From assembly GCF_030419005.1 (NCBI RefSeq), contig NZ_CP106951.1, forward strand, positions 2,976,001 through 3,040,000: DNA of 64,000 bases, given 5' to 3'. Source of the stretch: Eleftheria terrae. GTDB taxonomy: Bacteria > Pseudomonadota > Gammaproteobacteria > Burkholderiales > Burkholderiaceae_C. The notes beneath the pieces are model-generated. The model searched no databases. It had not been told where the DNA came from and saw only the letters and a program-made list of their open reading frames with translations. A program made the translations under genes and the position numbers. Below are positions 1 through 9,150 of this stretch, one piece after another. Numbering within the stretch: position 1 is the first letter of the stretch; every line of letters begins with the position of its first letter.

Positions 1-791
1 TCTCCCTCTTCGACGACGGGCCTCAGCTCGATCGCAACCTGTCCGCGACAGCGCAGTTGATCCGGGCAATGGGGCCTCCAGTCCACGCAGGAGAGATCAG
101 CCGGTCGCGCGGGGGTGGCAAACACGTGTGGCAGGGCCACCTCTGGCAGGGCATCCCGGCCGACTTGGTCGCCGAGTTTCTTGAAGGATACGCGACGCAC
201 CCCAAGGCGACCAAGGTGAAGAGCGGCCTGCTCGCCCAGTTCATCCGATCAATGGCTACCGAAGGGGAACTCACCTCGTGGACCGTTGTGATGCTGGGAG
301 GCGGGGACGGCGGTTCTTACACCTTCCCGGGGGGCATCACGATTGATAGGATGCTCAAGCGTAAGGCAGGGGACCCGCGCGATCGCTATGCTATCGGCCG
401 GCTTCTCTCGCCCAGGGACGAAGCCATCGACCTGGAGGGACCCGCCTGGGAGGCCGCCTTGACGGCAACCCGGCACGCCTGGACAAAAGATCCGGGCCGG
501 CACAAGGACGGTCAGGTACCGCAGCCGCCGGAGCTTCCTAACGGACCGGCGATCCGGCGCATCCGCGGGAACGGTGCAGAGGGAGTTGCGCCAGCACCGG
601 AGCGAGGACTGTTGCTGATTTATCCGCTCGATCCCGCCAAGTCAGACCAGCCGGCCCTCAAAGGCCGCACGGCTCCGGTGATCGCGATCGGCCTCAGCTT
701 CCCGCAGAGCAACTCCGGGATCAAGGTTGAGTACAAGGTGGACCACCTGACGTGGGAGCGCTGGGAGCAGGAATATGGCCCGACAGAGTGA
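1..791 (+). CDS. Z1 domain-containing protein, C-terminal part (cut by window edge)
   Basis: The reading frame is open from base 3, so this is the last 262 or so codons of a longer gene that starts outside the window. The C-terminus (GLLLIYPLDP, then VIAIGLSFPQS, then VEYKVDHLTW) resembles the end of Z1-domain proteins (PF10593), putative endonucleases found beside DNA methylases and Hsp90/MutL-type ATPases in defence loci. The next gene starts inside this one (17 bp overlap), so the two are translationally coupled. The Z1 catalytic part is mostly outside the window, so activity cannot be judged. The family call rests on the tail motif plus the operon partners. Confidence 0.72.
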   Translation, partial: SLFDDGPQLDRNLSATAQLIRAMGPPVHAGEISRSRGGGKHVWQGHLWQGIPADLVAEFLEGYATHPKATKVKSGLLAQFIRSMATEGELTSWTVVMLGGGDGGSYTFPGGITIDRMLKRKAGDPRDRYAIGRLLSPRDEAIDLEGPAWEAALTATRHAWTKDPGRHKDGQVPQPPELPNGPAIRRIRGNGAEGVAPAPERGLLLIYPLDPAKSDQPALKGRTAPVIAIGLSFPQSNSGIKVEYKVDHLTWERWEQEYGPTE

Positions 792-1779
792 GGAGTTCAT
801 CCTGGCTTGGCAATCGCTGTCGAGCACCGACGGAAACAGCGGATGGCGGACGATCCCGATTGCCCCATCGGGGCGGTGCCTCCTCAGTGCTGGTCGGCGC
901 TTCCCCGGCAACGAGGAGGCATTGCTGGTTCGCTTCCCCGGAGCGTCGCTCCCGGCCGCGGACAAGCTGCCCGAGGGCCAGGGCTTCAACGTGGAGCGGG
1001 TTGACCTCAACCAGGCCGGCACCCTGTCTCTGGCTCTCAGCCGCAAGTCGACGGGCAGCGCCGAGCTGTTCCTTGCCATGGCCTGTGACGTGGCGGGGGC
1101 CCTCGATGCTGAGACATCACTTGACCCCCAGCGATCACTGCGCGGCTTCCTCGGTCGCGTGCGTGCGTGGCAGGAATTCATGCGCACGGGGGGGCAGGCG
1201 CTGAGCGCCGAGGCAGAGACGGGGCTGATCGGGGAACTGACAATGCTTTCGGCCATCGTCGAGACCGGCATGCCGCCCGCAGCAGCGATCGAGTCATGGG
1301 TGGGGCCGCTGGGCGGTACGCAGGACTTCCTGCTCGGAACAGGAGCGATCGAGGTGAAGGCGACACTTGCCTCGTCCGGCTTCCCCGCTCGAATCGTTTC
1401 GCTCGACCAGCTCGATGACTCGGTTCGCCAGCCACTCTTCCTGGCCGGGTTGAGATTTCGGCAGCATGCAGACGGGCGGTCGCTTCCCGAATCGGTTGCC
1501 GACTTGCGAAGCAGGACCGGAGACGACACCGAAGCCGGGAGGATGCTGGCGGAACGCCTCCTGGCGGCGGGCTACCTCGGCAGCCACGCCGGTCGGTACT
1601 CCCGGCGCGTGGAACTGGCAGAGATGCGTATCCTCCTGGTGACCGCAAGCTTTCCCCGTCTGACTCACGCGACCGTCCCCGCCGGAATATTCAGGGCGGC
1701 TTATGAACTCGACCTCGACAGGGTGCATGGCAATGGCCTCAGCCTTGTCGAAGCGCTCCAAGCATTGAAGGTGCTGTAG
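775..1779 (+). CDS. PD-(D/E)XK motif protein (DUF4420 family)
   Basis: A 334-residue predicted nuclease. The catalytic pattern is visible in the middle: GLIGE (E154), then TQDF (D184), then AIEVKAT (E193 and K195), the E...D...ExK arrangement of PD-(D/E)XK enzymes. Size and motif placement fit PF14390 (DUF4420), a family seen in operons with Z1, AIPR, Vsr and m5C methylase genes. The ATG lies inside the end of the Z1 gene, and the stop is 2 bp before the AIPR gene. It probably cleaves DNA as part of the same multi-protein defence or restriction complex. The target and any modification dependence are not shown by the sequence. Confidence 0.82.
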   Translation: MARQSEEFILAWQSLSSTDGNSGWRTIPIAPSGRCLLSAGRRFPGNEEALLVRFPGASLPAADKLPEGQGFNVERVDLNQAGTLSLALSRKSTGSAELFLAMACDVAGALDAETSLDPQRSLRGFLGRVRAWQEFMRTGGQALSAEAETGLIGELTMLSAIVETGMPPAAAIESWVGPLGGTQDFLLGTGAIEVKATLASSGFPARIVSLDQLDDSVRQPLFLAGLRFRQHADGRSLPESVADLRSRTGDDTEAGRMLAERLLAAGYLGSHAGRYSRRVELAEMRILLVTASFPRLTHATVPAGIFRAAYELDLDRVHGNGLSLVEALQALKVL

Positions 1780-1781
1780 AA

Positions 1782-3557
1782 ATGTCACTGCCCGATTTCC
1801 TGCGAGAGACGCAGACCGAAGTCAGGAACCAGATGGCTGACGGTTCTCCGTTTGCCGAGCTGGTTTTCTGCGAAATTGCCATGCAGCACATGGCCGAGAT
1901 CGGCATGACCTTCGAGCCGGTTTCCTGTCATTTCCAGGGGAAGGTGCTCAATGCCAATCTGCGCCTCAGCGGTTACGCACTGTCGGAAGAGCAGGACCAG
2001 CTCGACCTGTTCGTTAGCCTCTACGAGGGCGTCGAGGAGCCGACCCCCATCTCCGACACCGAAACGCGAACGGCGGTCGAGCAATGCCTCAGGTTCATCG
2101 GTTTTGCCGCGGAGGGCAAGCTGGCGCCGAAGCTCGAGCCGACATCCGATGTGCGAAGCTTCGCCGAGATCCTTCAGGAGATCTACGACGAGCTCGAGCA
2201 GGTCCGCGTGTTCGTTCTCACGGACAAGGTGACGAAATCCAAAAGTTTCAAGACCCGGGACATCGCCGGCAAGGCAGTCCGTCTCGAGGTCATGGACATC
2301 GAGCGGTTGTACCGCCACCTGTCGGAGGGCAAACCCCGCGACGAGCTGGTGGTCGACTTTACCGAAGTGTCGGGCCGGCCGCTGCCGTGCGTCTCGGTGC
2401 CCGGGGAGACGGGCGACGACGATTACGACTACGCACTGACCGCCATCCCCGGCGAAGCGCTACGGCTGCTGTACGAGAAGTTCGGTGCACGCCTGCTGGA
2501 GGCCAACGTCCGGTCCTTCCTGAGCGTCAAGGGCAAGGGTGTCAACGCCGGAATCCAGAACACGCTGAGGACTGCTCCGGGCCGCTTCATGGCCTACAAC
2601 AACGGCATCGTGGTCGTCGCTGACGAGATCCGCTTCGGAAAGGCGGAGGACGGCTCGACCGGCATTGCATGGCTAAAGGGTCTGCAGATCGTCAACGGAG
2701 GGCAGACGACCGCCTCTCTCTACTTTTCAAAGAAGAAATTTCCCGACACGGACCTGAGCCGCGTGCGAGTGCCCGCCAAGATCATCGTCATGAAGACGCA
2801 GGACCCGGTGAGGGAGGAGGCGCTGGTCTCCGACATTTCCCGATTCGCCAACAGCCAGAACGCGGTGCGGCAGTCCGACCTGTCCGCAAACAAGCCGTTC
2901 CATGTCGAGATCGAGAAGCTGTCCCTCACCGTCTACTGCCCGGACGGGGTCGGGCGCTGGTTCTACGAGCGTGCAGCAGGCAGCTACAACACGATGCTGG
3001 CCCGGGAAGGAACGACGCCAGCCAGGCTCAAGGCGCTCAAGGAAGCCATTCCTCCCGCCCGCCGGATCACGAAGACCGACCTGGCGAAGTACCTGAACGC
3101 TTGGGATCGCAAGCCGGAAGTGGTCAGCCTGGGCTCGCAGAAGAACTTCGACCGGTTCATGGCCTCGTTGAGCGGGCCGGAAGGGGCGGAGCTGCCGTTG
3201 CCGACGGTTGCGGATTACAAGGGCATGATCGCCAAGGCGAAGCTCTTCCGCGACGCTCAGAAGCTTGTCCGCCCGATGTTCCAGGCCTTCCAGGCAAATG
3301 TCACGGCCTACGTGGTGGCCGTGCTCTCTGATCGACTTGGCGAGCGCATTGATCTCGACCGTATCTGGGCTCGCCAAGCGTGCTCTCCGGAACTGCTGGA
3401 ACAGGTCGCCACATGGGCCAGGGAAGTGGATGCCGAACTGCACCGGACGGCGGCAGGCCGGATGGTTTCCGAGTGGGCGAAAAAGCCGGAATGCAGGGAT
3501 GCGGTTCTCGGTGCAAGCTACTCCGCGGCATCCGAAGACATTCCCGAACTTCGCTGA
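1782..3557 (+). CDS. AIPR family protein (abortive phage infection type)
   Basis: A 591-residue protein with the AIPR (PF10592) signature: a YNNGIVVVAD segment near residue 270 and GLQIVNGGQTTASLY near residue 305, followed by a stretch rich in conserved N and Q (ANSQNAVRQSDL). AIPR proteins are named after lactococcal abortive-infection proteins and recur in restriction-like islands. It sits 2 bp after the DUF4420 gene and ends just upstream of vsr, so all four rightward genes are one operon. A nuclease or effector role is known only by association. Confidence 0.85.
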   Translation: MSLPDFLRETQTEVRNQMADGSPFAELVFCEIAMQHMAEIGMTFEPVSCHFQGKVLNANLRLSGYALSEEQDQLDLFVSLYEGVEEPTPISDTETRTAVEQCLRFIGFAAEGKLAPKLEPTSDVRSFAEILQEIYDELEQVRVFVLTDKVTKSKSFKTRDIAGKAVRLEVMDIERLYRHLSEGKPRDELVVDFTEVSGRPLPCVSVPGETGDDDYDYALTAIPGEALRLLYEKFGARLLEANVRSFLSVKGKGVNAGIQNTLRTAPGRFMAYNNGIVVVADEIRFGKAEDGSTGIAWLKGLQIVNGGQTTASLYFSKKKFPDTDLSRVRVPAKIIVMKTQDPVREEALVSDISRFANSQNAVRQSDLSANKPFHVEIEKLSLTVYCPDGVGRWFYERAAGSYNTMLAREGTTPARLKALKEAIPPARRITKTDLAKYLNAWDRKPEVVSLGSQKNFDRFMASLSGPEGAELPLPTVADYKGMIAKAKLFRDAQKLVRPMFQAFQANVTAYVVAVLSDRLGERIDLDRIWARQACSPELLEQVATWAREVDAELHRTAAGRMVSEWAKKPECRDAVLGASYSAASEDIPELR

Positions 3558-3568
3558 AGGCCCGCGCG

Positions 3569-4027
3569 ATGACGGACGTGGTTGCCCCAGAGACCAGGAG
3601 CCGGATGATGTCCGGCATCCGCGGCAAGAACACGAAGCCGGAGATTCTGCTCCGGAAAGCCCTCTTTGCAGCCGGATACCGGTTCCGCCTGCATCGCCGT
3701 GACTTGCCGGGCGCGCCGGATATCGTGCTGCCCGGGCGTCGCGTCGCTGTCTTCGTGCACGGGTGCTTCTGGCACCGGCACGCTGGCTGCAAGAACGCCA
3801 AACTGCCGTCGAGCCGCGAGGAATTCTGGCGCACGAAACTGGAGGGCAACGTGGAACGGGACCGGCGGGCGGTGAACGCACTGCGGTCCGAAGGTTGGCG
3901 CGTTCTGGTGTGCTGGGAATGCGCCACCAGGGATGCTTCCGCCGTCGCTGCCATGCCGAAGACCCTTCGCCGGTGGATCGAGAGCGGTGAGGCGCTTGGC
4001 GAAATCAGCGCCGGGAAGCCTGGATGA
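3569..4027 (+). CDS. vsr: very short patch repair endonuclease Vsr
   Basis: A 152-residue Vsr homologue that nicks DNA 5' of the T in T:G mismatches left by deamination of 5-methylcytosine. Visible features are the N-terminal SRMMSGIRGKNTKPE element, the catalytic Asp in GAPDIVLPG (D51), FVHGCFWHRH with the active-site and zinc ligands (H64, C66, H69, H71), and C74 just after. The start chosen is the ATG 11 bp after the AIPR stop; GAAGG directly before it serves as the ribosome site, and a longer upstream frame lies inside the AIPR gene. It converges on the methyltransferase gene, and their 3' ends overlap by 23 bp. Confidence 0.93.
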   Translation: MTDVVAPETRSRMMSGIRGKNTKPEILLRKALFAAGYRFRLHRRDLPGAPDIVLPGRRVAVFVHGCFWHRHAGCKNAKLPSSREEFWRTKLEGNVERDRRAVNALRSEGWRVLVCWECATRDASAVAAMPKTLRRWIESGEALGEISAGKPG

Positions 4028-5558
4028 AATCGAACACAACCTCGGCGATCTGCCGCGCCAGGTATGGCGGAACCGCGTTGCCGACCTGCCAGTACTGTTG
4101 GGTGCGGCTTCCCTCGAAAAAGTAGTTGTCGGGGAATGTCTGAAGCCGGGCTGCCTCTCGCACCGTGAGACTTCGGCACTGTGAAGGGTCGTAGTGGATG
4201 TAGTAGTGCCCGTCCTTCGAAATGTGCGAGACGACCGTTGTGGATGGCTCGGCGGCCAACTGGACCCGAAAACGGTCCAGGAAGGGCACCTCCTCCGCCT
4301 TCATGTTCCCGTGGTCGGGTAGCAGGCGTGGCGGAAACTGCGGCAACTTCGGAGACAGCCGATGCTTGGCCGCATAGCATGCCGCGAACATGTAGCGGTG
4401 CAGATCCGAACGCATGTGCAGCCGGGTTTCGTGCTGCAGGACGCCCTCGAGCTTCGGGTCGTGGAACCAGGCCCAGAGGTTCTCCGGCATGAATTCCGGG
4501 GTGGCCATGTCACACTCGATGAACCGGCCACCGAAGGACTCATGCTTGGCAGCCTCGCGCCAAGCACGCCCCATGGCCGTCTCCAGTTCGGCCCGGATGG
4601 GCTGGCGCCACCCCTTCATGCCGACCGGCGCCTCCTTCAACGCTGCGAGCCACGCCGCGGCACTGTCGGCCTCCCTGGAAAGCCGACTTCGCAGTCGCGG
4701 CAACCCGTCAAGAACGGCCTTCACGCCCACCCTTGCCCCCACCTCCTGCAGCACGAACCGGCCAATCTGCCGCAGTGCCGCAGAAGCGGACTCAGCCAGA
4801 TCGGAGCGTATCCCGAAAAGGATGACACGGTGCCTTGTCTGCGGCAGCCCGAACTTCTCGGCCTCGATCACGTATTCCGCAGGCTTGATGTCCTCTCCGC
4901 TGACGACGAAGGATCTTATGCAATAGTGAAGCCCGTTTCCGGGAGACTTCAAGTCGGCAAGAATTCTGTCGAAAATCGGAGAGCCGCCATGCGTCGACGT
5001 CAACATTCCCTTAACGTTCTCCATGACAAAAACTGCCGGCCCGAATTGTCGAATGATTCTCAAATATTCTGTATAAAGAAAATGACGTTTGTCACTTTCA
5101 AACTTCTTTGGGTCCTTGCCGCGAAGCCGAGATCTGCCGACCATTGAATATGCCTGACACGGTGGGCCACCTATAAGAACCCACTCCCTTGAGTTCCCGA
5201 GGGCCTCGCGTATCCATCTATCCACTGTCTTGTGAGGCGTCACCCCGAGTTCAGCGCATTTGGCCTCCCCTGCTGCCATGCGGCTCTCCTCGGAGATCGA
5301 CGGGTGCGAGAATAACTCCCGCCTGGAAATACGGCCCCGAACGTAATCGTAATAACAGTCCGGAGCTTTCCCTCGCGCAAAACTACGAAACAGGGCGCGT
5401 AAGGAAAGCGTCTGGGATGCCACCTCATCCTTCTCAATTGACACCTTGACTGCGAAGCGGCGCGCACCTGTGTCATCGACAATGGACGAAAAACCTTCAC
5501 CGAGCCCGCCGGGTCCGGCGAACAAATCAATCACCGGAATGGGACTGTGCTGCGACAT
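4005..5558 (-). CDS. dcm: DNA (cytosine-5-)-methyltransferase
   Basis: A 517-residue m5C methyltransferase. Motif I is IDLFAGPGGLGEGF (residues 10-23), the catalytic loop is GGPPCQAYS (Cys134), motif VI is ENVKG (180-184), motif VIII is QTRHRVILFGIR (240-251), and motifs IX/X are ARLQTFPDNYFF and GNAVPPYLARQIA at the end. The start is set at the ATG giving MSQHSPIP, just before motif I; the frame extends 43 codons upstream without conserved sequence. The long spacer between motifs VI and X holds the target recognition domain. It probably protects host DNA from, or marks DNA for, the oppositely oriented nuclease operon, and generates the lesions that Vsr repairs. Confidence 0.93.
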   Translation of the reverse strand: MSQHSPIPVIDLFAGPGGLGEGFSSIVDDTGARRFAVKVSIEKDEVASQTLSLRALFRSFARGKAPDCYYDYVRGRISRRELFSHPSISEESRMAAGEAKCAELGVTPHKTVDRWIREALGNSREWVLIGGPPCQAYSMVGRSRLRGKDPKKFESDKRHFLYTEYLRIIRQFGPAVFVMENVKGMLTSTHGGSPIFDRILADLKSPGNGLHYCIRSFVVSGEDIKPAEYVIEAEKFGLPQTRHRVILFGIRSDLAESASAALRQIGRFVLQEVGARVGVKAVLDGLPRLRSRLSREADSAAAWLAALKEAPVGMKGWRQPIRAELETAMGRAWREAAKHESFGGRFIECDMATPEFMPENLWAWFHDPKLEGVLQHETRLHMRSDLHRYMFAACYAAKHRLSPKLPQFPPRLLPDHGNMKAEEVPFLDRFRVQLAAEPSTTVVSHISKDGHYYIHYDPSQCRSLTVREAARLQTFPDNYFFEGSRTQQYWQVGNAVPPYLARQIAEVVFDFIQASRR

Positions 5559-6632
5559 ACATCCAATTTCACATTCTGACCGGAACTGACCAATAGCGTT
5601 CCCGCGGCAATTCAGTTCATCAATAAGCACCGCCTTCAGGCAGCATGATATCTGTTTACTGCCAAACCGGGGCAGGGGCTTCGCCAAGAGCAGCTTCTAC
5701 ACATGAAAACGCTGACTTGTTCCCCGTAAGACAGCTCGCTGAGGTACCTACCCGACGTTCTCGACACGCCCAATGCAGGATCTCGCACTGCATAAAGGCG
5801 GCGTAGCGTCACGGTCGCAGGAATTCCTCGGCCAGACGCTGCACTAGCTTCATTTGGTAGACTGGCAATGCGACCCTGTGGATGCATCCAGTATACCCGT
5901 CTCTTCGGTTCCAAGCGCCCGCGGCATGTCGACCTGTATTCTGCGCAGGCGAGGGAGTGCGCTTGCGTGATCAGTTCAATCAGCAGTCACAAGAGACGAC
6001 GGCCTGGGGAACCAGATTCCGTGCATGGTTCGGTAGAGCGTTGCCAACGGGACCACACGGGCATGTAAGCCGTCGCGGCAAGGATGGCCATGGCCTTGCC
6101 TTGCCTTGCCTTGCCTTGCCTTGAGAGGTACCGCCCAGCGATCCAGTTCGGTTCTCCTTGGTTCAACGCAGCCAAGGCAGCGTCGGTTTGCCGTAAGTTC
6201 GCTGACGCGGCACATGCCCAGTTGGCGCAGGACTGACAGCCCTCGATCCGGTTTAGAGCCCGATAGCTCGGTGTCGCGCTTCTCCAACGCAGCGGTTGCA
6301 ATGCGAAATGGCGTGCCGCCATGATGGCCTTTGACGGGTTGGGTGCCCGAAAAAGCTGCGCGGTCGCATTTTTCGGCGCGCGGCCTTGCTGTGACTCCTC
6401 CCAGGAAGTGAGGCATTCAGCCTGTCTCTCCCTCTTGTGGGGGGCACAATTGTCCAGTGGAAGACTCTACTCTTTTGCCCCGCGCTGGGTGGAGCGCCGA
6501 TCCAACACAGCCGCAGCGAAGGACAGCGAATTTCCCATCTCTTGCTAATTGATATCGACAAGAGTAGTCGCACAGTTGTCCATGCAAGAACGCTGCCATA
6601 AAGGCATTCTCGTTTTATTTATTGATATTCGC
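5559..6632. other. about 1.07 kb intergenic region without a convincing gene
   Basis: This stretch lies between the divergent dcm and Rhs genes. It must hold the dcm promoter. Short frames exist on both strands but none has a good start, ribosome site or recognisable family. A (CCTTG)6 tract is at 6094-6123. A short rightward frame near 6270-6320 encodes RFSNAAVAMRNG, similar to RFSNAAMAMRGA inside the downstream Rhs protein, so part of the region may be decayed Rhs sequence. Base composition is more AT-rich near 6540-6680. Confidence 0.5.
6094..6123. repeat. (CCTTG)6 pentanucleotide tandem repeat
   Basis: Six perfect head-to-tail copies of CCTTG, preceded by GGCCATGG. Pentamer tracts can vary in copy number by slippage. 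No credible gene reads through it, so a phase-variation role is not supported. Confidence 0.9.
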
Positions 6633-9095
6633 ATGTCTTGCTTGTCAACAAATTTCAACAATTCTAATCGATTTGCGCTGAAGGCAACCTTCGGCATATT
6701 AATCGCGTCTTTCTCGGCTGTCGCTACTGCGCAGGTTACTGTGTCAGCCGGGATAATGGGAATATTTACTGGCGCCGAGGACGTCATGAAGTGTGATGCG
6801 TATGGTGGCGAATGGTCAAGCAAGGGCAGCACCGATGGGCGCCCCTATTGCCACAAACCCCCATTGATTGTTCTTCACGACGGAAATATCGCTGACCGTG
6901 TTGCACTTGGCCTGAGGCGATACACTGCAAAAGAGTGCAAGCCGCCGTACGTCTATGAAGATACCGGATGGACATTAGGGAACATCCCCCTTCCCGACGG
7001 GGTAAACGAAACCCCAAAATTTCTTGATGGCGGGTTCTTTGACAAATTCTTCAGGGAGGTGCGGCTAATCAAAGTGCACGCCATGAGATATGACTCGAAG
7101 ACGAAAGAATGTAGCCCCAAGGGTCCTTATTACTGGTCAGCACAAAGAGATACGCCGAGACTTCAGGATCACTCATGTCCGCATGCCAACCCTACCTTGC
7201 TAGGTGTCGGCGAAAAGATTCAAAGGGAGAACGATTCAGAAGTTCTAGGTTTTCCGCTCAGGCGTTTCTATTCTTCCCACGCCGCCATAGCGTCCCGAAG
7301 TTATATCGGGCCGGGGTGGTTGCATACCTACAGCGAATCTGTGCGCTTCACACCGGCTGCCGATGGAAACTTGGCGTCTGTTTTGATCGTTCGCGCAGAC
7401 GGAAAGACTGGCATTTTTCGCTTTCCCGAGGGAAAGTGGATGCCGAAAGAACCCACGCGGGGGCAACTGTGGGAGATTGAAGGAGCCGGCCTTACCGACG
7501 TGCGCTGGAGAGTGCTGTTTGAAGATGAGGAGCAGATCAAGTCGTTCGACGGTTTGGGGCGGCTGGTGGGTATTGAATCGCTCCGTGGCGGCAGCTTTTA
7601 TATAACATACAATTCCCCATCCGAGTTGCGACTTCAGACGGTCACCGAGGCGCGATCCCTCCGGTCCATTCGCTTCGACTACGATGCGGAGGGTCGGCTG
7701 CTGTCCGTCACCTCGCCAGGCCGCGGCTCCATTGCATTCGAATTTGACGTCGGACTACCGGAAGGCAAGTTGGCGCAGGGCCTCCTCACCGGGGTCATCT
7801 ATCCCGATTCGAGCAAGATGACGTATCACTATGAAGATTTGAGATTTCCTGCTGCGCTTACCGGTATCACGAGGGAAGATGGACATCGATTTTCCACTTA
7901 CGGCTACGACTCTGCTTTGAAGGTTATCAACGTCGGACACGGGGAAGGCGCAAGAATTGGAGCTAGAGCCTACAGCTACTCCAGCTCTGGAACTGTTGAA
8001 ACTGATCCGAAGGGTGTGAAGCGGACGCATCGCTTCAGTAACGCCGCAATGGCGATGCGGGGGGCTGGCGTCTCCCAGCCGAAGGGCGCGGGGTGTGACG
8101 CAAGCACAAGCACGGTTGAGTACGACGTTGCCGGAAGAGCGATTTCGAGGGACGACTTCACCGGCAAGCGGACTTGTTATGAAAGAGACAGTCGCGGGCT
8201 GGAGACGAGCCGAGTTGAGGGGTTGGGCAAAGCCGCCCAATGCACGGCATTCCTGGTGGCTGGCGCAGCGCTACCCACTGCCAGCCGCAAGATCAGCACG
8301 CAGTGGCATCCCGATTGGCATATGACGGTGAAGCTGGCCGAGCCACGACGTATCGTGACGACCATTTACAACGGTCAGCCGGATTCCTTCAACGGCAATG
8401 TGACTGCTAGTTGTGCTCCAGCAACTGCCAAGCTATCGAACGGCAAGCCAATCGCCGTGGTGTGCAAGCGGGTGGAGCAGGCCACTACGGACGAGGACGG
8501 GAGCAAGGGCTTCGCAGCGACGCTGGCTCCCGGCGTGGCGGCGCGCCAGTGGAGCTACACCTACAACGAGTACGGCCAAGTGCTGAGCGAAGACGGCCCG
8601 CGCACCGACGCGGCCGACGTGACCAAGTACGAGTACTACACCGACACCACGGCCGAGTGGACCCGGGGCGACCTGAAGCAGGTGACCGACGCCGCCGGCC
8701 AAGTGACCCGCTACACCAGGTACAACCCGCACGGCCAGGTGTTGACCATGGTGGACCCGAACAACGTCAGCACCGAGTACACCTACGACCTGCGGCAGCG
8801 GCTCAAGAGCGTGAGCACGGGCGGGCAGAGCACCAAGTACGACTACGAGCCTACGGGCCTGCTCAAGCAGGTGACGCAGCCCGACGGCAGCTACGTGCGC
8901 TACAGCTACGACGACGCGCACCGGCTGACGGGCATCAGCGACGGGCTGGGCAACTCGGTGACGTACACGCTGAACAACGCCGGCGAGCGGGAGAAGGAAG
9001 AAGTGAAGGACCCGAGCGGGGCGCTGATGCGCAACATCAGCCGGGCCTATGACGCACTGGGCCGACTGCAGAGCGTGACCGGCGCCGTGCATTGA
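6633..9095 (+). CDS. Rhs/YD-repeat protein, N-terminal half of a split Rhs locus
   Basis: About 820 residues. The start is placed at the ATG giving MSCLSTNF because it is followed by a basic stretch and a hydrophobic Sec-type signal ending ATAQ; upstream starts at 6549 (TTG) and 6582 (ATG) are possible. After about 150 residues with several Cys comes a DUF6531-like region (FPLRRFYSSHA, GPGWLHTYSESV), then many YD repeats (FDYDAEGRLLSV, YEYTYD-type units) up to the stop. The first 1.8 kb is less GC-rich than the repeat core. The protein ends abruptly at GRLQSVTGAVH, with no Rhs core end or toxin tip; the next gene carries these. Likely an exported polymorphic-toxin shell protein. Confidence 0.85.
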   Translation: MSCLSTNFNNSNRFALKATFGILIASFSAVATAQVTVSAGIMGIFTGAEDVMKCDAYGGEWSSKGSTDGRPYCHKPPLIVLHDGNIADRVALGLRRYTAKECKPPYVYEDTGWTLGNIPLPDGVNETPKFLDGGFFDKFFREVRLIKVHAMRYDSKTKECSPKGPYYWSAQRDTPRLQDHSCPHANPTLLGVGEKIQRENDSEVLGFPLRRFYSSHAAIASRSYIGPGWLHTYSESVRFTPAADGNLASVLIVRADGKTGIFRFPEGKWMPKEPTRGQLWEIEGAGLTDVRWRVLFEDEEQIKSFDGLGRLVGIESLRGGSFYITYNSPSELRLQTVTEARSLRSIRFDYDAEGRLLSVTSPGRGSIAFEFDVGLPEGKLAQGLLTGVIYPDSSKMTYHYEDLRFPAALTGITREDGHRFSTYGYDSALKVINVGHGEGARIGARAYSYSSSGTVETDPKGVKRTHRFSNAAMAMRGAGVSQPKGAGCDASTSTVEYDVAGRAISRDDFTGKRTCYERDSRGLETSRVEGLGKAAQCTAFLVAGAALPTASRKISTQWHPDWHMTVKLAEPRRIVTTIYNGQPDSFNGNVTASCAPATAKLSNGKPIAVVCKRVEQATTDEDGSKGFAATLAPGVAARQWSYTYNEYGQVLSEDGPRTDAADVTKYEYYTDTTAEWTRGDLKQVTDAAGQVTRYTRYNPHGQVLTMVDPNNVSTEYTYDLRQRLKSVSTGGQSTKYDYEPTGLLKQVTQPDGSYVRYSYDDAHRLTGISDGLGNSVTYTLNNAGEREKEEVKDPSGALMRNISRAYDALGRLQSVTGAVH

Positions 9096-9150
9096 GCTGA
9101 GCGGCCACAACGAACAAAAGCAATCCAACACCCCACTCGGGGGAGGAACC

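Noticed and set aside
6094..6123. CRISPR-like repetition
   Set aside because: It is a head-to-tail pentamer without spacers; no cas gene is in the window.
6270..6320. Rhs gene remnant upstream of the Rhs locus
   Set aside because: Only about 12 residues (RFSNAAVAMRNG) resemble the Rhs protein; too short to call a pseudogene.
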